Source: Bacillota bacterium
Lineage (GTDB): Bacteria; Bacillota_C; Negativicutes; Sporomusales; Sporomusaceae
Assembly (NCBI GenBank): GCA_023441125.1
Contig: JAEZQV010000448.1
Span: 1 to 10,390 of the forward strand
Reading direction: 5' to 3'
Length of the DNA: 10,390 nt
Shown here: one piece after another, positions 6,650 through 10,390 of the stretch
Layout: each line of letters begins with the position of its first letter
Position numbering within the stretch: position 1 is the stretch's first letter
Notes under the pieces: model-generated
The model's input: the letters and a program-made list of their open reading frames with translations, nothing else
What the model was told of the DNA's origin: nothing
Database searches by the model: none
Made by a program: the position numbers and the translations under genes

Positions 6650-6665
6650 AACCGAACGTTCGGTT
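6650..6665 (-). promoter_or_regulatory. Perfect 16-bp palindrome, probable operator of the hydroxylase operon
   Basis: AACCGAAC followed directly by GTTCGGTT is an exact palindrome in the untranslated leader, between the predicted transcription start (about 6681) and the ribosome site. Size and symmetry suit a dimeric repressor such as a TetR-type protein. The half-site core CCGAAC equals the core of the Bacillus PurR PurBox, which would suit purine genes, but PurBoxes are normally spaced rather than abutting. The RNA could also fold as a six-base-pair hairpin. Confidence 0.6.
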
Positions 6666-6687
6666 GATTTTATCTCAGATAGTTCGA

Positions 6688-6696
6688 ATTATAGCA
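6688..6696 (-). promoter_or_regulatory. Extended -10 promoter of the hydroxylase-permease operon
   Basis: On the minus strand TGCTATAAT gives a perfect -10 box with the extended TG, 53 bases before the TTG start. The -35 position is poor (TTCCCT at 17 bases), which an extended -10 can offset. Between it and the gene lie TATCTCAGATA (6671-6681, a dyad at the likely start point) and the 16-bp palindrome. TTCGAA (6683-6688) touches the box. Upstream, GTGAAA and TTTCAC (6745-6750, 6773-6778) form a wide dyad of unknown meaning. Confidence 0.6.
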
Positions 6697-6861
6697 AAAA
6701 AGTCGCGTTGAGGGAACCTGTTTTTTCGGCCGGCAAATCGTTTTGTGAAAAATTGTGTCGATATTTGCGTTATTTCACCCCAAAACCACCAGCAAGGCAT
6801 AGGGGCCGGGATGTTGTTTCCCGGTTTTCTGTCCCTGAAAACCAGCGTTCCTGGCTCTTAT

Positions 6862-6914
6862 AATAACAAGCGAGACGGTACCGCAGTATTGCAGTTACCG
6901 TCTCGCTTGTTATT
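6862..6914 (-). terminator. Strong terminator after the deacetylase gene (bidirectional form)
   Basis: Two perfectly complementary 19-base arms (6862-6880 and 6896-6914) flank a 15-base loop, 20 bases past the deacetylase stop. On the minus strand the tail is U-rich but broken (TTGTTATTAT). On the plus strand five T follow at once, so it could stop transcription from both sides. It insulates the hydroxylase operon from the gene upstream. Confidence 0.8.
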
Positions 6915-6934
6915 TTTCAGCCTAGCAGCCAAAT

Positions 6935-7708
6935 TTAGCTCATCATACTTGGCAGCAGGCCTTTTCTGAGCATGACATAGGTAATGGAACGGTCAAAATG
7001 AAAAACCGGAATTCTTCTTATCGCCAAATGATTGGTAAACGCCGCAAAACCATATTGAGTGGAAAAGCCGCCTAGATAACCCGCATGACTGGCGGTCTGA
7101 ATGGTATCAGGCCGATAGCTGCCGCAGGGATAGGCGATAAATTCAACTGTTTTTCCCAGGGTCTGTTCGAGAGCAGCTTTAGACTGATTCAATTCATTTT
7201 TTACCTCTTGCGGCGTTAGATCGGCCAGCGGCCGGTGCGTAACCGTATGGGAACCGAAATCCATGCCGGCGGCTGCCATTTCCCGGATGTGAGCCCCAGT
7301 CAGCCGGTCTTGATTGCCCATCATACCGGTAATGATGTAAAAACTGGCTTTCATGGCGTATTTTTGCAGCAGCGGGAAGGCATTGGTGTAATTATCCAGG
7401 TAGCCGTCATCAAAGGTGATGACAATCGGCTTTTCCGGCAGCTTGGCGTTATCTCCCGCCAAACGCTGTTTAACCTGCGCCAGCGACAGGGTGTTGTAGC
7501 CTTCCTGTGACAAGCTCGCCAAATCTTGTTCAAACCGTTTGCTGCTGATTGTCAGGTCATCGGTCTCCGGGCCGACACGATGATACAGCAACACCGGTAT
7601 ACTTTTCATAAGCTGGTCAATGACCTTATATTCGGGAAGTAAAGACAGACTGAACAGGGCCGCCGCGGCCCCCACACACCCTGTTAAAAATTTGCGTCTG
7701 GTAATCAT
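6935..7708 (-). CDS. Exported polysaccharide deacetylase (CE4/NodB domain)
   Basis: The 257-residue protein is a metal-dependent carbohydrate esterase of family 4, which removes acetyl groups from N-acetylated sugars in cell-wall or surface polymers. The N-terminus reads MITRRKFLTG, close to the twin-arginine export motif, followed by a hydrophobic stretch to about residue 24. LTGC at 9-11 looks like a lipobox, but it precedes the hydrophobic region, so lipidation is unlikely. The IcaB/PgaB-like segment IPVLLYHRVG begins at 37. NodB motifs are TFDDG (98-102, Asp100 and Asp101), SHTVTH (His154, His158) and YPCGSY (193-198). HFDRS at 237 may supply the last catalytic histidine. The start is ATG 7708 with GGGAG about 12 bases upstream, a loose distance. 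It stands alone between promoter and terminator. The substrate (peptidoglycan or poly-GlcNAc) is unknown. Confidence 0.9.
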   Translation of the reverse strand: MITRRKFLTGCVGAAAALFSLSLLPEYKVIDQLMKSIPVLLYHRVGPETDDLTISSKRFEQDLASLSQEGYNTLSLAQVKQRLAGDNAKLPEKPIVITFDDGYLDNYTNAFPLLQKYAMKASFYIITGMMGNQDRLTGAHIREMAAAGMDFGSHTVTHRPLADLTPQEVKNELNQSKAALEQTLGKTVEFIAYPCGSYRPDTIQTASHAGYLGGFSTQYGFAAFTNHLAIRRIPVFHFDRSITYVMLRKGLLPSMMS

Positions 7709-7735
7709 AAGCGAATATCTCTCCCAAATGATAAG

Positions 7736-7763
7736 ATAATAGCTGGTTTATTGTGACGGTGAA
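7736..7763 (-). promoter_or_regulatory. Probable promoter of the deacetylase gene
   Basis: On the minus strand TTCACC (7758-7763) and TATTAT (7736-7741) stand 16 bases apart, about 30 bases before the ATG. They match four and five of six sigma-70-type consensus positions. A short dyad GTAC-N4-GTAC lies just upstream at 7783-7794. Confidence 0.4.
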
Positions 7764-7873
7764 ATCGTCGCCTCATCCACACGTACTATTGTACTGCAAA
7801 ATATCCGAACTGGCCATCTTTATTTTGACCGCTTGCGCCGCCCTTTATCACCGTACCGGCAGCGCTACTAGGC

Positions 7874-7894
7874 ACAGCTGGGAAAACCCGCTGT
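7874..7894 (-). terminator. Hairpin after ddl, possible weak terminator
   Basis: On the minus strand ACAGC-GGG pairs with CCC-A-GCTGT around a TTTT loop with one bulged A, 22 bases past the ddl stop. No T run follows, so it may protect the RNA end or terminate weakly, and read-through into the deacetylase gene is possible. Confidence 0.4.
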
Positions 7895-7916
7895 TCTTCC
7901 CTTACCGGTTCAGGCT

Positions 7917-9020
7917 TCAGCCCTGATCGTAAGAAGTCTTCAACTGCTGCTCCCGGCCGTATTTATCCAAAGCCAATTGTATCAGCCGGTCAATCAGCAC
8001 ACTGTAGGATATGCCGCTGATTTCCCAAAGCTTGGGATACATGCTTATCTTGGTAAAGCCGGGAATTGTGTTAATCTCATTAACAACCACCCGGTTATCG
8101 CTGGTAAGGAAAAAATCCACCCGGGCCATGCCCTCGCAGCACAGTGCCTGAAAGGCTTTTATGGCTGTAGCCTGGATTTTTTCCATGGTTTCAGCCGGGA
8201 TTTTGGCCGGAATTTCAAGGCTAGCGCCATTTTCATCAATATACTTTGCCTCGTAAGAGTAAAATTCTTGCTGGGCAATAATTTCGCCAACCTTGGAGGC
8301 AATGGGCGCTTCATTGCCTAATACGGCGCACTCCACTTCGCGTCCTTCGATAAATTCTTCAATTAATATTTTATTGTCAAAGGCAAAGGCCTTGGCCACA
8401 GCCGCGTTAAACTGCGCCTCCTCCTTGACCTTGCTGACGCCGACAGACGAGCCGGCATTAGCCGGTTTTATAAACAAGGGCAGTCCCAGGTGCCGGGAAA
8501 CCTCGGCAAAATTCGGCTTCGCCTCATCCCACTTGTGAAAAACCAGAAATTTGGCGATCGGAATGCCGGCATCCCGTAAGAGACGTTTGGCAACATCTTT
8601 GTCCATGCCCACAGCCGATCCCAGTACGCCCGCGCCGACAAAAGGAATATTCGCCAGTTTCAGCAGGCCCTGCACAGTGCCGTCTTCGCCAAAGGGTCCG
8701 TGCAGAACGGGAAACACCACATCAACAGTACTGCCGGCCCCTGTATTGGCGATGCGAAAAAGCTGCTGATTGTCATTGCCGGGGGCCAGCACGACATTTT
8801 TATCGGTCTTGTTTAAGGCAATATATTTAGGATCATTGCAGTTCAGCAAAAACTGCGATTTATCGTGCAAGTGCCACTGCCCGGTTTTATCTATGCCGAT
8901 TAAGGTCACGTCATATTTGTCTTTGTCAATCGCATCGATAATGTTTTTGGCCGACTGCAGCGAAACTTCATGCTCAGTTGATTTACCGCCAAATAAAATG
9001 CCTACGTTAATTTTTTTCAA
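7917..9020 (-). CDS. ddl: D-alanine--D-alanine ligase
   Basis: The 367-residue cytoplasmic ATP-grasp enzyme joins two D-alanines for the peptidoglycan peptide. The sequence shows GGKSTEHEVSL (11-21), HGPFGEDGTVQG (107-118), GAGVLGSAVGMDKD (129-142), the ATP-binding IKPANAGSSVG (184-194, Lys185), EEFIEGREVE (221-230), and metal and substrate residues in ARVDFF (Arg300, Asp302) and NEINTIPG (Glu315, Asn317). The loop YSYEAKY (255-260 region) carries the tyrosine/lysine pattern of D-Ala-D-Ala ligases rather than the histidine of VanA-type D-lactate ligases. Length is usual for the DdlA type. The start is TTG 9020: AGGAG lies eight bases upstream and MKKINVGILFGG is the expected N-terminus. No mur genes flank it, so it seems a stand-alone unit. 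Confidence 0.95.
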   Translation of the reverse strand: MKKINVGILFGGKSTEHEVSLQSAKNIIDAIDKDKYDVTLIGIDKTGQWHLHDKSQFLLNCNDPKYIALNKTDKNVVLAPGNDNQQLFRIANTGAGSTVDVVFPVLHGPFGEDGTVQGLLKLANIPFVGAGVLGSAVGMDKDVAKRLLRDAGIPIAKFLVFHKWDEAKPNFAEVSRHLGLPLFIKPANAGSSVGVSKVKEEAQFNAAVAKAFAFDNKILIEEFIEGREVECAVLGNEAPIASKVGEIIAQQEFYSYEAKYIDENGASLEIPAKIPAETMEKIQATAIKAFQALCCEGMARVDFFLTSDNRVVVNEINTIPGFTKISMYPKLWEISGISYSVLIDRLIQLALDKYGREQQLKTSYDQG

Positions 9021-9028
9021 AATACCAT

Positions 9029-9033
9029 CTCCT
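9029..9033 (-). promoter_or_regulatory. Ribosome binding site deciding the ddl TTG start
   Basis: AGGAG lies eight bases before TTG 9020. An ATG directly after it (9026-9028) opens only a three-codon frame (M-V-F), too close to the site to be the normal start. Confidence 0.7.
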
Positions 9034-9163
9034 GTTTATCCTATCAATTTAGTTTATTTCATCTTTTTTCAAATATCCCTGCTAATAACGGATATTTTTT
9101 TTGCGCAACAGCAAGCAATAAGACCGCAGTGACATACAAAACCGGGTTGCCTGATAACGCAAG

Positions 9164-9200
9164 AAAAACCGGCTGTGACAGGCTGCCACAGTCCGGTTTT
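9164..9200 (-). terminator. Intrinsic terminator of the ABC-F gene
   Basis: On the minus strand AAAACCGG-A-CTGTG pairs with CACAG-CCGGTTTT around a nine-base loop, with one bulged base, and runs into five T. It lies nine bases past the ABC-F stop codon and is a textbook intrinsic terminator. The remaining bases up to ddl (9021-9160) are AT-rich and must hold the ddl promoter, but no hexamer pair there is convincing. Confidence 0.85.
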
Positions 9201-9208
9201 GCCGGTTG

Positions 9209-10390
9209 CTATACGATTTTTGTGGTCCAGTTTTCAACATTCCATACCGCGGTAACCCAGTCCTCATAAAAATCCGGTTCATGGGACACCAGCAGAATAG
9301 TGCCTTTGTACTCCATCAGCGCGCGTTTCAGTTCCTCCTTGGCTTCGACATCCAGATGGTTGGTTGGTTCGTCCAGCACCAGCCAGTTTACGTCTTTAAG
9401 CATGAGCTTGCAAAGCCGGACTTTGGCATTCTCGCCGCCGCTCAGCACCATCATCTGGCTGGTAATGTGCTCGTTGGTAAGACCGCAGCGGGCCAGTGCC
9501 GCCCGGACTTCAAAGTTGGTCAGGCCGGGGAACTCGTCCCATACTTCCTCCAGGGCGGTTTTGGTGTTATGACGGGCGGACTCCTGTTCAAAATAACCGG
9601 GGAACAAATAGTCGCCCAGCAGCACTTGGCCGTCAACCGGCGGAATGTACCTCAGCAGTGTCTTTAACAACGTGGACTTGCCCAGGCCGTTAACGCCTCT
9701 GATAGCAATCTTTTGACCGCGTTCCAGAGTAATGTCCACCGGTTTGGTTAGCGGTTCATCATAACCAAGCACCAAATTTTTGGCTTCCACAATAAACCGG
9801 CTCGGCGTCCGGGCTTCCCGGAACTGGAAGGTGGGTTTGGGCTTCTCTCTGGGTTTTTCCAGGATCTCCATTTTATCCAGGCGCTTCTGGCGACTGTTGG
9901 CCATGCCCCGGGTGGCCACCCGGGCCTTGTTGCGGGCAATGAAGTCCTCCATCCGTTCGACCTCCTGCTGCTGCCGCTCGTAAGCCCGGGTCTCCTGGCT
10001 CTTTTTCACGGCGTGCATCTGCTGGAACTGCTCGTAATTGCCGGTATAACGGGTAAGCACGGCATTCTCCACATGATAAATAACATTTACCACTTCGTTT
10101 ACGAACGGGATGTCGTGAGAAACCAGAATAAAGCTATTTTCGTAGTTCTTCAGATACTTTTTCAGCCATTCAATATGCTCGAAATCCAGGTAGTTGGTAG
10201 GTTCGTCCAGAATCAGGATCGTCGGATTCTGCAGCAGCAGCTTGGTTAAGAGCACTTTAGTCCGCTGGCCGCCGCTCAGATCGGCAACATCGCGGTCCAG
10301 GCCGATATCGCCCAATCCCAGGCCGTTGGCCACTTCCTCAATTCTGGCATCAATGATATAGAAGCCGCCATGCTCCAGCATATCCTGCAG
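9209..10390 (-). CDS. ABC-F family ATPase, YkpA/YbiT-like (N-terminus outside window)
   Basis: The frame is open to the right edge, so the 393 visible residues lack the first Walker A and about 130-150 N-terminal residues. Present are the first signature LSGGQ with Walker B LILDEPTNYLD and SHD; the charged interdomain linker (YTGNYEQF to REKPKPTF), which in ABC-F proteins reaches the ribosomal P-site tRNA; then the second Walker A GVNGLGKST, signature LSGGE, Walker B LVLDEPTNHLD and SHEPDFYEDW. There are no membrane segments: these are soluble ribosome-associated ATPases acting in translation or, in some subfamilies, antibiotic protection. GYDEPLTKPVDITLERGQKIAIRG and GDYLFPGYFEQE resemble YkpA/YbiT rather than resistance types. 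The protein ends shortly after the second domain, without a long C-terminal extension. A strong terminator follows. Confidence 0.92.
   Translation of the reverse strand: MQDMLEHGGFYIIDARIEEVANGLGLGDIGLDRDVADLSGGQRTKVLLTKLLLQNPTILILDEPTNYLDFEHIEWLKKYLKNYENSFILVSHDIPFVNEVVNVIYHVENAVLTRYTGNYEQFQQMHAVKKSQETRAYERQQQEVERMEDFIARNKARVATRGMANSRQKRLDKMEILEKPREKPKPTFQFREARTPSRFIVEAKNLVLGYDEPLTKPVDITLERGQKIAIRGVNGLGKSTLLKTLLRYIPPVDGQVLLGDYLFPGYFEQESARHNTKTALEEVWDEFPGLTNFEVRAALARCGLTNEHITSQMMVLSGGENAKVRLCKLMLKDVNWLVLDEPTNHLDVEAKEELKRALMEYKGTILLVSHEPDFYEDWVTAVWNVENWTTKIV

Noticed and set aside
6806..6828. CCGGG/CCCGG stem followed by TTTT on the plus strand as a terminator
   Set aside because: No plus-strand gene is upstream and the stem is only five pairs.
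6745..6969. A 74-codon plus-strand frame across the deacetylase terminator
   Set aside because: It runs through the long hairpin and the deacetylase end and has no ribosome site or recognisable motif.
9017..9028. Three-codon frame (ATG to TGA) overlapping the ddl TTG start, as a possible translational control
   Set aside because: The ATG directly abuts the AGGAG site, too close for initiation, so it is most likely chance.

Overview
The window carries ordinary bacterial chromosome, all of it read from the minus strand. It looks like an anaerobic member of the Bacillota, and a Sporomusa-like Negativicute would fit. That guess rests on strong AGGAGG-type ribosome sites, TTG and GTG starts, hairpin-plus-T-run terminators, balanced base composition, a YkpA/YbiT-like ABC-F protein, and a molybdenum hydroxylase set next to yqeB. 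The lineage is inference only. There is no IS element, phage gene, CRISPR array, tRNA or rRNA.

In transcription order, from high to low coordinates: (1) a 5'-truncated ABC-F ATPase (9209-10390) with a clear terminator; (2) a D-Ala-D-Ala ligase gene (7917-9020); (3) a CE4 polysaccharide deacetylase gene with a twin-arginine-like N-terminus (6935-7708) and a 19-bp-stem terminator; (4) a four-gene unit (6635 to 1751) encoding a molybdenum hydroxylase (FAD, 2Fe-2S and molybdopterin subunits) and an NCS2 purine permease; (5) a roughly 650-base non-coding region with dyads, a candidate RNA or terminator, and a promoter; (6) yqeB (309-1100) overlapping by ATGA the start of an xdhC-like gene that leaves the window at base 1.

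Units 4-6 form one functional block. The permease would bring in a purine or related heterocycle. The three-subunit enzyme would hydroxylate it, passing electrons from Mo through two 2Fe-2S clusters to FAD. YqeB and the XdhC-like protein would mature the molybdenum cofactor. YqeB is the marker protein of selenium-dependent molybdenum hydroxylase systems, so the enzyme may carry a labile (non-selenocysteine) selenium ligand; this is inferred from context.

The most interesting regulatory signals are a perfect 16-bp palindrome just upstream of the ribosome site of the hydroxylase operon, whose half-sites resemble PurBox cores, and overlapping GATA/TATC palindromes sitting on the -10 box of yqeB. 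I found no convincing evidence of an entirely new system; the unexplained parts are these operators and the structured intergenic region.
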